A stretch of 25,971 nt of DNA from Prevotellaceae bacterium (GCA_021153165.1 JAGKTZ010000039.1:1-25971), one strand, 5' to 3'. Positions 17,390 through 24,538 are shown, counted from the first letter of the stretch. Notes: generated by a model not told the origin, from the sequence alone. Made by a program: numbers and translations.

Positions 17390-18226
17390 TTGCTAAGCCT
17401 TTTTACGCCTGTTTTTGTTCTTGCCTACAAACAAGCAGTGAGAGATAAAAGAGTAAAGCAGGCTGAAGCAGAAACTCTATCAATCAAATTAGAGAAGCCA
17501 ATAGAAAATGTTAAGGACAAAGAGTATCTATCATTTGCCCAAGCAGGGAAACTATTAGGGCTATCTCGTCAGGCTGTATATAATATGGTTAAAGCGGGAA
17601 ATCTCAAAGCATCAAAGATTAGTAGTAGATTATCATTTATCAAACGAACGGATATAGATGCTATGCTTGAGAATAAACCATACAAAATTTTACACCCAAA
17701 AGATTCAGTACCCATCACCGACTTCTATACCACTGCCGAGGTTAAAGAGAAGTTTCAAATTCAGGAGTCGTGGTTATACAAAATTGCGAAGGAACATAAT
17801 ATCCCTCGCACATTCAATCGTGGCAGAACCTATTGGAGCAAGAAGCATATCGACTCCTACTTTGCCAAGAAAGCTCCTGATGCGAGCATTACCGAATGGT
17901 ACAGTGTAGCGGAGTTGCAAGAGAAGTTCGGTATGACGCAATCTGCAATCTACACCTTTGTTTATAAGAATGTAATCCCCAAACGTAAGGATGGAAAGAT
18001 GGTCTATTACTCGAAAAAGCATTTCGATATAGCCAAAGGTATTGCCACGCCCGAAGAGCCGCAATACTACACCATACCTGAAGCGATGGAGAAATACAAC
18101 CTCACTCGCGACCAGCTCTACCACTATGTGAAGTATCACAACATCACTCGCATCAAAGTTGGCAAATACACCAAGATTTTGCGCTCGGAACTCGATAAAT
18201 TCTTTGAGCCACCGAAGATTGAGTAA
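17390..18226 (+). CDS. DNA-binding protein with four tandem excisionase-type HTH units
   Basis: This 278-residue protein has four repeats of an excisionase/MerR-like winged HTH (HTH_17 type), at about residues 45-95, 109-160, 167-215 and 225-273. Each has the pattern of a YxTxxEAxxKF-like first helix, a recognition helix with a central Tyr (AVYNMVK, WLYKIAK, AIYTFVY, QLYHYVK), and a basic wing ending in a Y/F-S-K-K-H-like helix. The first 40 residues are hydrophobic then charged. It lies between the attachment site and the integrase gene, so a role in excision or in controlling the element is likely. The start is uncertain: there is no in-frame ATG near the N-terminus, an in-frame TAA precedes at 17384, and the TTG at 17390 fits the promoter. 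Confidence 0.75.
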   Translation: MLSLFTPVFVLAYKQAVRDKRVKQAEAETLSIKLEKPIENVKDKEYLSFAQAGKLLGLSRQAVYNMVKAGNLKASKISSRLSFIKRTDIDAMLENKPYKILHPKDSVPITDFYTTAEVKEKFQIQESWLYKIAKEHNIPRTFNRGRTYWSKKHIDSYFAKKAPDASITEWYSVAELQEKFGMTQSAIYTFVYKNVIPKRKDGKMVYYSKKHFDIAKGIATPEEPQYYTIPEAMEKYNLTRDQLYHYVKYHNITRIKVGKYTKILRSELDKFFEPPKIE

Positions 18227-18281
18227 AGTTACTTGATGGTGATTGATACCACCATCGGAACACCAATTTAATTTGCAACAA

Positions 18282-18306
18282 AAAGTATAAACAATTAAAG
18301 TATAAA
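18282..18306 (+). repeat. Two direct repeats before the integrase gene
   Basis: AAAGTATAAA occurs at 18282-18291 and again at 18297-18306, spaced 15 bp start to start and ending 5 bp before the integrase ATG. They could be protein-binding sites controlling the integrase or simple AT-rich repetition. A 7-bp hairpin (GATGGTG/CACCATC, 18235-18256) lies just upstream. Confidence 0.35.
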
Positions 18307-18311
18307 TAGCT

Positions 18312-19418
18312 ATGACACTAACTTGCACAAATGTAACCCTGCGCCAAAAGGCATTGCGGAACGACCGTATTTCACTCTATCTGGATTACTACCCAGCAAT
18401 CCGCAACCCCTACACGATGAAGATGAGCCGCCGAGAGTTCCTCGGCATCTACCTCTATGCCAAGCCACGCAACGAGCAGCAACGAATGTTCAACCAAGAG
18501 ATGCTCAACAAGGCGGAGGCGATACGATGTATTCGTGTGCAGTCGCTCATCAACGAGGAGTTCGGCTTCCTCGATAAGAACAAACAGAAGGTCGATTTCC
18601 TTGCCTACTTCCGAGCAAAGGCACGCGAGCGATACGAAAAGTGGGATTGCGTTTGCAACCATTTCGAGAAGTTTTGTGGTGGCAAATGTACTTTTGGAGA
18701 TATTACCGTTGAGCTGTGCGAAAAGTTTAGAGATTATCTTCTGAAATGCAAGCAGATACATCACCCTAACTCATATATCAGTCGAAACTCGGCAGCGGGA
18801 TATTACTCTACATTCCGCGCCCTTTTGAAAATCGCCTACAAGGAGAAGATGTTGCGTGAAAACCTTAATGATTTTCTTGAGAAGATCGAGTGGAAAGAGG
18901 TCAAAAAGGAGTATCTGACACTTGACGAGGTAAAACAACTCGCTGCCACTCCCTGCCGCATTCCTGTGCTGAAACAAGCATCGCTATTTGCTTGTATGAC
19001 GGGACTACGTATCAGCGACATACTCAAATTGCGGTGGAGCGACTTTGAGATGGGACCCGATCAAGGCTACTATATCCGCATCTGCACCGAGAAAACCGAG
19101 ACCGAGGCAACACTCCCCATCAGCCACGAAGCGTTGGAACTATGCGGCGAATGGGGCAAAGGATTAGTATTCAAAGGTCTCACCCGCGCAATGACACACC
19201 ACCCACTAAAACAATGGATTGCCGAGGCTGGGATAAAGAAGAAAATAACATTCCACTGCTTCAGGCACAGCTATGCGGTCATCCAGATCTCTTTAGGCAC
19301 AGATATTTACACCGTATCGAAGATGCTGACGCATAAGAATGTTACTACCACACAGATTTATGCCGACCTTGTGAACTCCAAGAAACGCGAAACCGCCAAC
19401 AAGATTTCGTTAAAGTAA
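18312..19418 (+). CDS. Tyrosine recombinase (element integrase)
   Basis: This 368-residue site-specific recombinase is expected to insert and excise the element. An N-terminal arm-binding-like region (about 1-95) is followed by a SAM-like core-binding domain (about 95-195: FLAYFRAKARERY...AAGYYSTFRALLKIAYKEKML). The catalytic domain has the full set of residues: Arg233 in TGLRISD, Lys261 in EKTETE, His315 and Arg318 in HCFRHSY, His341 in LTHKNV, and the nucleophile Tyr350 in TQIYADL. Nothing suggests inactivation. Its position next to the 3' end of mnmE points to that gene as its target. A bidirectional hairpin separates it from the converging RES gene. Confidence 0.95.
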   Translation: MTLTCTNVTLRQKALRNDRISLYLDYYPAIRNPYTMKMSRREFLGIYLYAKPRNEQQRMFNQEMLNKAEAIRCIRVQSLINEEFGFLDKNKQKVDFLAYFRAKARERYEKWDCVCNHFEKFCGGKCTFGDITVELCEKFRDYLLKCKQIHHPNSYISRNSAAGYYSTFRALLKIAYKEKMLRENLNDFLEKIEWKEVKKEYLTLDEVKQLAATPCRIPVLKQASLFACMTGLRISDILKLRWSDFEMGPDQGYYIRICTEKTETEATLPISHEALELCGEWGKGLVFKGLTRAMTHHPLKQWIAEAGIKKKITFHCFRHSYAVIQISLGTDIYTVSKMLTHKNVTTTQIYADLVNSKKRETANKISLK

Positions 19419-19428
19419 CATTATTACT

Positions 19429-19465
19429 AATAATCAGTAGTCACGATATAAGACTACTGATTATT
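19429..19465. terminator. Hairpin between the converging integrase and RES genes
   Basis: Perfect 14-bp arms AATAATCAGTAGTC (19429-19442) and GACTACTGATTATT (19452-19465) enclose a 9-nt loop, 10 bp past the integrase stop and 17 bp from the RES stop. The T-runs on each side are short, so a bidirectional terminator is the best but not the only reading. Confidence 0.65.
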
Positions 19466-19482
19466 GGTCTTTATCATACAAT

Positions 19483-20661
19483 TTATTCAATTGTAAATGG
19501 TCCGCTAGACCTTACTTCTACCAAAACTGGTGTCCCCGTATAATCTAATGTGATACCTTCAGTTGGACATCCAATCTCAATATGTGGCAATGTCTCAAAT
19601 TTAGCAGTTTTTAATTTTTCTTCAAGATATCCCATTTTTGATTGTTCATATTGCTCTTGCAATATCTCTTCTTCAGTTTTCTCTTGATCTAAAGTCTCCC
19701 AGAACATACGTGTAGTATTCTCCTTTAATGATTCATACTCATAGCACAAAGGATGCGAGATATCAAATAATGATGCCAAGAAATAACAATAATTAGATGG
19801 GTTACTGCTTTGAACAACGGGGAGCACTATATTCTCCAAGAACTTTTTACCATATGGAAAATCCTTACTTATATGTGTCGAGGTATACGTTACGCCCCAA
19901 ATTACATCTGGATCAATTTCACTTTTTTCACTTTGTGTGATTCTTCGATTATTACAAATAATCGTTTCTACAAGCATTTGTGGTATTATGTATTCTGGCT
20001 TAAAAACGTCAGAAGAGTTTTTAACTACGAAACTACACGCTAACATCAAAGGAACTCGATTAATAGTTTGAATCAACTTTTCTGGGGAATAGTCCGAATA
20101 ATTAGGGACTCTCATATCGAATACCTTGAAGGGGTATTTTACTTTATATGCTGAAAACATTAAATTATTGAAGACTGGTCTCCTCATCTCTTCCCAACAT
20201 GAGTAAACACTATTACCGAGGTATAGACAAGGGTATCCAGGACTACTATACCTTTGTGTACTAACAATTCCTCTTTTATTTAATGGGATATGAAACATAT
20301 CCTTAATTGAAAAGTCAACACCGATCTTACGCTCACGTGCCCTATAATAAAACTCATCAGGATTGACATCTATACAACCAATACTAGAAAACAGGCCGTC
20401 TCTTTCTGTATTACCATTCAATATCGTACTAAACAGCATAAAAGCCTCTCCCTTTCGGCCATCGTAGTATAAGTTGACAACATCTATGAGTGAATCACAT
20501 AGATTTTTGACATTATCTAATACAGCAGTATCAACTCCATCTAAACAAGAAACTATATCAATATACTTATTAAAGACATTTTGCGTATCTTGTATGAAAT
20601 CATCTGCCCATCTGCAAGGGAACATTCCATCAATCTCCCTTTTGAAATCTTCTATATTCAT
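19483..20661 (-). CDS. Large RES-domain protein (predicted NAD+-degrading fold)
   Basis: This 392-residue protein has a RES-like domain at about residues 100-260: YRAR (Arg107, Arg109), MFHIPLNKRG, then QRYSSPGYPCLYLGNSVYSCWEEM (Arg137, Tyr138, Glu157/158), and later KPEYIIPQMLVETI and GVTYTST. Arg, Arg-Tyr/Phe and Glu at these places are the conserved features of RES toxins. Known RES toxins of the RES/Xre type deplete NAD+ and have an ADP-ribosyltransferase-like fold. This protein is more than twice their size, with an extra N-terminal helical region of about 100 residues and a charged C-terminal region, and no Xre-type antitoxin gene is adjacent. It is transcribed divergently from the nuclease at 20772. 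NAD+ cleavage is inferred. Its codon and base use is much richer in A+T than the integrase. Confidence 0.7.
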   Translation of the reverse strand: MNIEDFKREIDGMFPCRWADDFIQDTQNVFNKYIDIVSCLDGVDTAVLDNVKNLCDSLIDVVNLYYDGRKGEAFMLFSTILNGNTERDGLFSSIGCIDVNPDEFYYRARERKIGVDFSIKDMFHIPLNKRGIVSTQRYSSPGYPCLYLGNSVYSCWEEMRRPVFNNLMFSAYKVKYPFKVFDMRVPNYSDYSPEKLIQTINRVPLMLACSFVVKNSSDVFKPEYIIPQMLVETIICNNRRITQSEKSEIDPDVIWGVTYTSTHISKDFPYGKKFLENIVLPVVQSSNPSNYCYFLASLFDISHPLCYEYESLKENTTRMFWETLDQEKTEEEILQEQYEQSKMGYLEEKLKTAKFETLPHIEIGCPTEGITLDYTGTPVLVEVRSSGPFTIE

Positions 20662-20684
20662 ATATCCTCTACAATTTAGCTCCC

Positions 20685-20692
20685 CAAATTTA
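20685..20692 (-). promoter_or_regulatory. -7 box for the RES gene
   Basis: On the minus strand TAAATTTG (20692-20685) matches TAnnTTTG, 24 nt before the RES start codon. The only nearby TTTG (20720-20717) is 24 nt further up, longer than usual. Confidence 0.5.
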
Positions 20693-20737
20693 CGAATAAT
20701 ATCCCAATAATATAAACAAAAGGTAGGGATAAAGTAT

Positions 20738-20745
20738 TATCTTTG
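20738..20745 (+). promoter_or_regulatory. -7 box for the element-borne nuclease gene
   Basis: TATCTTTG matches TAnnTTTG, 26 nt before the ATG at 20772. It faces away from the RES -7 box with only 45 bp between them, so one regulator could control both genes. Confidence 0.5.
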
Positions 20746-20771
20746 TCTAAAATAAGCGAGCTTAATTAAGT

Positions 20772-21719
20772 ATGAAGGATATATGTAAATATGGAGAGCC
20801 TTATTTAGGTGATACGAAGTTTGTTGCCGAGTGTAGATTATTGCAGTCTATATATAGAACTGAAATAGGAGAAAATATCCGACCGTATGCAAGTAAGGAC
20901 AGAGTATATTTTCTTGGGAATTACATTGAGGCAGGAGAAGAAACTGGAGCTAACTTCTTTGCAAGGTATATATTTGACTATGCAAAAAGTAGAGTGGAGA
21001 ATAAGAAACCATATGAAACAATCGAGGCAGACAGACTCTTTAACAATCTATTATCGAGCCAACCAATGGCTTTCAATCTCTTTTGCCCGTTGCGTAAAAT
21101 GTTGGAAGAAAACCCCAGTGCGGCAACTTCTGCTCTTAGGTCGTCGTTACCAACTTTTCAGATAGCAAAGGTAATTGATATAGACCTTGAATTTATCCCC
21201 GATAATTACAAGGAACTCACTGGCGACAAGAGTGCGATGGATGCCATTATACATTTTGAGGATTTTGATGGCAAAGAGTGTTTCATCGCTATTGAGACTA
21301 AATATTCTGAAAATCTTGGAGCAAATGAAGCATCTAATAAAACGAGAGAAATAGAGATTATTAGGCAATTAAAATGTTTCCAGCCAGACATTGAGGCAAG
21401 AATCGCTGATTCAAAGATAAAACTAACACAAATATATCGTAATTTTCTGTTAAGCGAGACCTATGGGATAGATATATCCGCAGTATCATACTCTCTCATT
21501 ATGGCGCCCAAAGGGCACCCATCGACCGATAGAGAGCTTAAATCTTTGATCAATGAACTTAATTCGGAGTATAGATACAAGGTACAATCAATATCGCTAG
21601 ATGAATTTGTCAAAGGATTGATTGAAACCTGTCCACCTGAATACGCCGAGATTTATAAGAGGTTTTATAGTCGTTATTTGGACTTTGAAAAGATAAAGAG
21701 TATTGACCTATCTGAATAG
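20772..21719 (+). CDS. PD-(D/E)XK nuclease, PGN_0703-like, element cargo
   Basis: This 315-residue putative endonuclease has a PD-(D/E)XK core: Glu140 in IDLEF, Asp157 in DKSAMDAIIHF, then Glu175 and Lys177 in FIAIETKYSE. The block before it, LFNNLLSSQPMAFNLFCPL (residues 89-107), is the hallmark shared with the chromosomal nuclease at 12344-13246. The end (PPEYAEIYKRFYSRYL) is helical. Family members are annotated as putative restriction enzymes, but no methyltransferase is beside it. Its divergent partner is the RES protein and both are AT-rich, so they probably arrived together. Possible roles are cutting incoming DNA in a defence pair, or protecting the element. The core is clear; the biological role is inference. 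Confidence 0.72.
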   Translation: MKDICKYGEPYLGDTKFVAECRLLQSIYRTEIGENIRPYASKDRVYFLGNYIEAGEETGANFFARYIFDYAKSRVENKKPYETIEADRLFNNLLSSQPMAFNLFCPLRKMLEENPSAATSALRSSLPTFQIAKVIDIDLEFIPDNYKELTGDKSAMDAIIHFEDFDGKECFIAIETKYSENLGANEASNKTREIEIIRQLKCFQPDIEARIADSKIKLTQIYRNFLLSETYGIDISAVSYSLIMAPKGHPSTDRELKSLINELNSEYRYKVQSISLDEFVKGLIETCPPEYAEIYKRFYSRYLDFEKIKSIDLSE

Positions 21720-21757
21720 ATAGGGTAAGAAATGTAACCTTTATTGATTTTTTTAAT

Positions 21758-21797
21758 ATCTGCATTATTCAGCGATGGGTGATGCAGATTTTATTTT
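21758..21797 (+). terminator. Terminator of the element-borne nuclease gene
   Basis: ATCTGCAT (21758-21765) and ATGCAGAT (21782-21789) form an 8-bp stem, followed by TTTATTTT. It lies 39 bp past the nuclease stop and overlaps the end of the converging DprA-like gene. Confidence 0.65.
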
Positions 21798-22249
21798 AGG
21801 ATGGTGCAAGGTGTCGAGCTATGTGCTATGCTATAATGTAATGACGAGAGTTGGCTTGAGTTGTCGAATGGGGCAAAGACAACTTCCGATGCGAGGTCAG
21901 CGGTGAGCCAATTACGGGTTTGTGAGTTGGAGAATGAGGGGCGTGAGTGGTCTCGGAACGATACGAACAATACCCTATTGCTATCATATGCCGTTTGCAA
22001 GTGCGTTGGTATTTTGCGATATAGGGAACGTCCCAATGCGACCACAATAGAACAGCCGCCAGAGAGCAGAATATCAAGCACAGCTCGCTCGATTGGAGAG
22101 TGAAAACCGCTAATTACAATCTTATCAGTTTGAGCAATTTCGTGCGCCCACCGCTTGGCGAGGTCAAGTGCCTCAGGCGGTGCTGTGCGGGATGCGAAGA
22201 AGGCAACCAAATATCTACCCAACAAATCCTTGTTACCAGATAAGTCCAT
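21791..22249 (-). CDS. DprA-like Rossmann-fold protein, short form
   Basis: This 152-residue protein resembles the DNA-binding Rossmann domain of DprA/Smf: KIVISGFHSPIERAVLDILLSGGCSIVVAL (residues 43-72) corresponds to the GxAxGID..AH..AL..GG.TI.V region, and TRNWLTADLASEVVFAPFDNSSQL (111-134) to the RNRiiagLs..vvV.E block. It is about half the size of chromosomal DprA and lacks flanking SAM and winged-helix domains. Similar short proteins are common in Bacteroidales mobile elements, where a role in handling single-stranded DNA during transfer is plausible but not shown. The ATG at 22249 follows a T-rich stretch. No good -7 box was seen. Confidence 0.7.
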   Translation of the reverse strand: MDLSGNKDLLGRYLVAFFASRTAPPEALDLAKRWAHEIAQTDKIVISGFHSPIERAVLDILLSGGCSIVVALGRSLYRKIPTHLQTAYDSNRVLFVSFRDHSRPSFSNSQTRNWLTADLASEVVFAPFDNSSQLSSLHYSIAHSSTPCTILK

Positions 22250-22642
22250 AAAAAAAGCGCAGGCTTCTGCATTAACTTACCCAGTATCCAGGCCTTCGCT
22301 GCCCTAAAACGAATAAGCAACACAGAAAGCCCACGCAGGATGATATATAAGCACACACTGAGCCAATGTCAGTGGTTGATATATACACCTATCGTGGACA
22401 TCTGATTGCGAATCTCCGTTTTATTCAAAGTTGCGAAGTTTGGATACTGAAGATTACGACAATAAATGTCAACTAATATGTATTGGCTTAACGCTTAAAG
22501 TCGTAAGCCGTAACAAAGATAATCAAAATTTCCTCAAATGTAGAATATGGTGTAAAAATAGAGTTGCTATGACACGATAGGACAACCTACGACACGTGAG
22601 GTCAAAAGGCAAAAGAGCCATTTATTGTGTTGATTATTCATA
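22250..22642. other. Non-coding region between the divergent DprA-like and membrane-protein genes
   Basis: I see no gene in these 390 bp. A hairpin at 22485-22509 pairs GGCTTAACG with CGTAAGCC around CTTAAAGT, with one bulged A. GTTGCGAAGTTTGGAT at 22430-22445 resembles the right arm of the inverted repeat at the window end. GACACG occurs twice at about 22570-22607, around a small TAGG-ACAA-CCTA dyad. A transfer or replication site could lie here, but nothing identifies one. Confidence 0.35.
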
Positions 22643-22650
22643 TATCTTTG
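22643..22650 (+). promoter_or_regulatory. -7 box for the two-helix membrane protein gene
   Basis: TATCTTTG matches TAnnTTTG. Transcription would start near 22657, after the GTG at 22596, which argues for the ATG at 22671 or 22677 as the start codon. Confidence 0.5.
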
Positions 22651-22676
22651 CTCTCGAACGATTAACAAAGATGACT

Positions 22677-23411
22677 ATGAATAAGAGACAAACAGAATAT
22701 ATTGCACTCTATTTGTTCGTGTTTGGAGCGATATTGCTCTTTGGTGTATTGGCACGAAAATTTGTGCTTGTCAAAGGGTATGATGAGTTTAGTGCAGCGG
22801 TTGGATTCTTCGCAACGGTGGTTGTGTTGTCGGCACTCTATATCAGTCTGCAAATGACACTTAATGAGTTGCTGCTGCCCCGAATGGAGAAGTTCTTGAT
22901 GCGCTTTCCTGCCTTTCAAAAGTTGGAGGAGGTGGCAGTTGCCGACACTCCCGCTGTCGTTGTCGAGACTATCGAGGAGGTCGTTGTTGCGGAGACTACC
23001 CCACAGCCAACGGAGTATGAGGTTTTGCGTGCCAATGCTATTGCGGAACAAGAGCGTGCATCGCAAGCGAAGTTGGATCGTGTACTCGACTACACCAAGC
23101 AGACAATGGTCGCCTATATGAGTGAGGCTGAATTAGACCGCTTGTGTGGCTACATTACCGAATATAGTTTGGACGACACCCCACGCGAGGTATCGCCCGT
23201 ATCGGTTGATTCTGCACTCAAAAGCATCGACCTGATGCACTTCGGCTGGAACATCGGCAAGGCATTCGGCAAAAGGCGCATCCACACTGCCACATTCATT
23301 AAGAATGTCTTTGCTCACGCCCTCCGCGACATCGAGATCTCAACCATCGAGCGCAAAATGTCGCACACCGAGTCTGAGTGCCGGATTAAGTTGGATGATA
23401 ATATAGCGTAG
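22677..23411 (+). CDS. Element backbone membrane protein of unknown function
   Basis: I do not recognise a named function. The 244-residue product (MNKRQTEYIALYLFVFG...) has two transmembrane helices, at about residues 9-30 and 40-62. A Val/Glu/Thr-rich, proline-containing linker follows (about 84-113: EEVAVADTPAVVVETIEEVVV). The C-terminal part, about 114-244, is soluble and helical, with a conserved-looking middle (MHFGWNIGKAFGKRRIHTATFIKNVF). Its base composition matches the HTH and DUF3987 genes downstream, so it belongs to the element backbone. Proteins of this shape often precede the HTH/DUF3987 pair in Bacteroidales elements. The frame opens at a GTG at 22596, but the promoter position favours 22677, or the ATG two codons earlier. 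Confidence 0.6.
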   Translation: MNKRQTEYIALYLFVFGAILLFGVLARKFVLVKGYDEFSAAVGFFATVVVLSALYISLQMTLNELLLPRMEKFLMRFPAFQKLEEVAVADTPAVVVETIEEVVVAETTPQPTEYEVLRANAIAEQERASQAKLDRVLDYTKQTMVAYMSEAELDRLCGYITEYSLDDTPREVSPVSVDSALKSIDLMHFGWNIGKAFGKRRIHTATFIKNVFAHALRDIEISTIERKMSHTESECRIKLDDNIA

Positions 23412-23412
23412 T

Positions 23413-24015
23413 TCAATCTTCTAATTCAGATATATATACTTCTGTAAAATTGTCTTTTGGCACAACTTTAGTGACAATAAATTTTGTATTACGTTCAAAT
23501 TCTACTTGCCATTCTGGATATGGTAGATTATAGCCTTTATTATACACCAAGTATATATCATGTGCCTTTGTTAATCCATTAGGAAGAGGTTTTATTACCC
23601 ATTTTATATTATAGGTGTTGTCAAAATCATCTTTTGATGTTGTGAAAAAACCTTTAAACTTTAATATTTCACCATTTTCTGGTATTTTATAATAATCCCT
23701 ATCTTGTCTATACAATGTATCATGAGATGTTCTAGGGATCTTCAACAATGCATTATCCAATGAATTAATAAGAATTTTATTATAATCGTTCAAGTATATA
23801 TCATTAAAAGCTGCTTGCTGGATAGATTTATATGCAAACTCTTCTAACATTATTAAAACAAGAATTTCAATCTCATTTAGTCCAAAATAGTTATGAACTG
23901 CTCCTTTGGCAATAAGGTCATTCATTGCTTCTAAATGTATTAATAAATCTTCCACTTCAGGAGATTCCTTAGTATAGATTCCTACTGCTATATCTAGCAA
24001 TTCTTCAATACTCAT
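23413..24015 (-). CDS. ADP-ribosyltransferase-like protein (R-S-E class), element cargo
   Basis: This 200-residue protein begins with about 85 helical residues. The C-terminal half then shows motifs of mono-ADP-ribosyltransferases in order: Arg103 in TLYRQDRD, the STS-like FTTS at 124-127 in KFKGFFTTSKDDF, and an ExE-like site in PEWQVEFERNTKF (Glu168, Gln170, Glu172). Which acidic residue is catalytic is unclear: a gap-free alignment puts Gln170 at the catalytic position, while a two-residue shift uses Glu172. If active, it would transfer ADP-ribose from NAD+ to a target. Its start was set at the ATG at 24015 because a -7 box (24045-24038) lies just upstream; the frame is open to a TTG at 24072. 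It is AT-rich, points against the backbone genes, and its stop lies one base from that of the membrane protein, so it looks like inserted cargo. Confidence 0.55.
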   Translation of the reverse strand: MSIEELLDIAVGIYTKESPEVEDLLIHLEAMNDLIAKGAVHNYFGLNEIEILVLIMLEEFAYKSIQQAAFNDIYLNDYNKILINSLDNALLKIPRTSHDTLYRQDRDYYKIPENGEILKFKGFFTTSKDDFDNTYNIKWVIKPLPNGLTKAHDIYLVYNKGYNLPYPEWQVEFERNTKFIVTKVVPKDNFTEVYISELED

Positions 24016-24037
24016 ATTATATTGCTTTAAACTTTCA

Positions 24038-24045
24038 CAAAGATA
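24038..24045 (-). promoter_or_regulatory. -7 box for the ADP-ribosyltransferase-like gene
   Basis: On the minus strand TATCTTTG (24045-24038) matches TAnnTTTG, 22 nt before the ATG at 24015. It lies inside the longer reading frame starting at 24072, which argues against that start. Confidence 0.45.
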
Positions 24046-24172
24046 CTTAAGAAATTTATTTACCACCACCAACCACCATCGAAAAGTTATTTTGCAGTTA
24101 TATTTTGGTGGGTGATTTCACCATTATAACACCGATTTCCTTTGCCATCAAATCATTAAAACGAATTCGCAT

Positions 24173-24538
24173 ATGGCAAATGAAATTACTTTTGATAAGC
24201 TGCCGCAGGCGGTGGGTTATCTGACAGAGCAGGTGGAGCGAATCCACAAGATTGTGGCGGCATTGCAACCACAGACCACTATTGACAAGCATCGCATTGT
24301 AGAGATTGACGAGGCGTGCCAAATCACACGCAAGGCGAAACCTACTATCTACACGCTCGCACGCAAGGGGCTCATCCCTGCCTACAAGCGAGGCAAGAAA
24401 CTTTACTTCTACGAAGATGAGTTGCTGCAATGGATTGAGTCGGGGCGAAAGCCGTTACAGGCTCTTAACCTCCAAGAGCAAGCGGCAGAGATTGTCCTCG
24501 GCGTGAAGCGCAAACCAAAAGGCGGTTTTAACCTCTAA
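24173..24538 (+). CDS. Short excisionase-like HTH protein
   Basis: This 121-residue protein has an N-terminal helix with coiled-coil character (about 8-32: KLPQAVGYLTEQVERIHKIVAAL). A single HTH_17/excisionase-type domain follows at about 41-90 (IVEIDEACQITRKAKPTIYTLARKGLIPAYKRGKKLYFYEDELLQWIE), with a recognition helix around KPTIYTLARKG and a basic wing. A Lys/Arg-rich tail ends the protein. It is the common partner of DUF3987 genes in Bacteroidales elements; its stop TAA overlaps the ATG of the next gene (TAATG), so the two are translationally coupled. It probably regulates excision or the mobilization genes. The 100 bp upstream contain GGTGA/TCACC-type dyads but no clear -7 box. Confidence 0.8.
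   Translation: MANEITFDKLPQAVGYLTEQVERIHKIVAALQPQTTIDKHRIVEIDEACQITRKAKPTIYTLARKGLIPAYKRGKKLYFYEDELLQWIESGRKPLQALNLQEQAAEIVLGVKRKPKGGFNL

Noticed and set aside
22114..22356. 80-codon minus-strand frame overlapping the DprA-like gene
   Set aside because: It mostly overlaps the start of the DprA-like gene in another frame and has no domain.
22596..22676. GTG-initiated longer form of the membrane protein
   Set aside because: The -7 box at 22643-22650 lies inside this extension, and the extra residues precede the natural N-terminal membrane helix.
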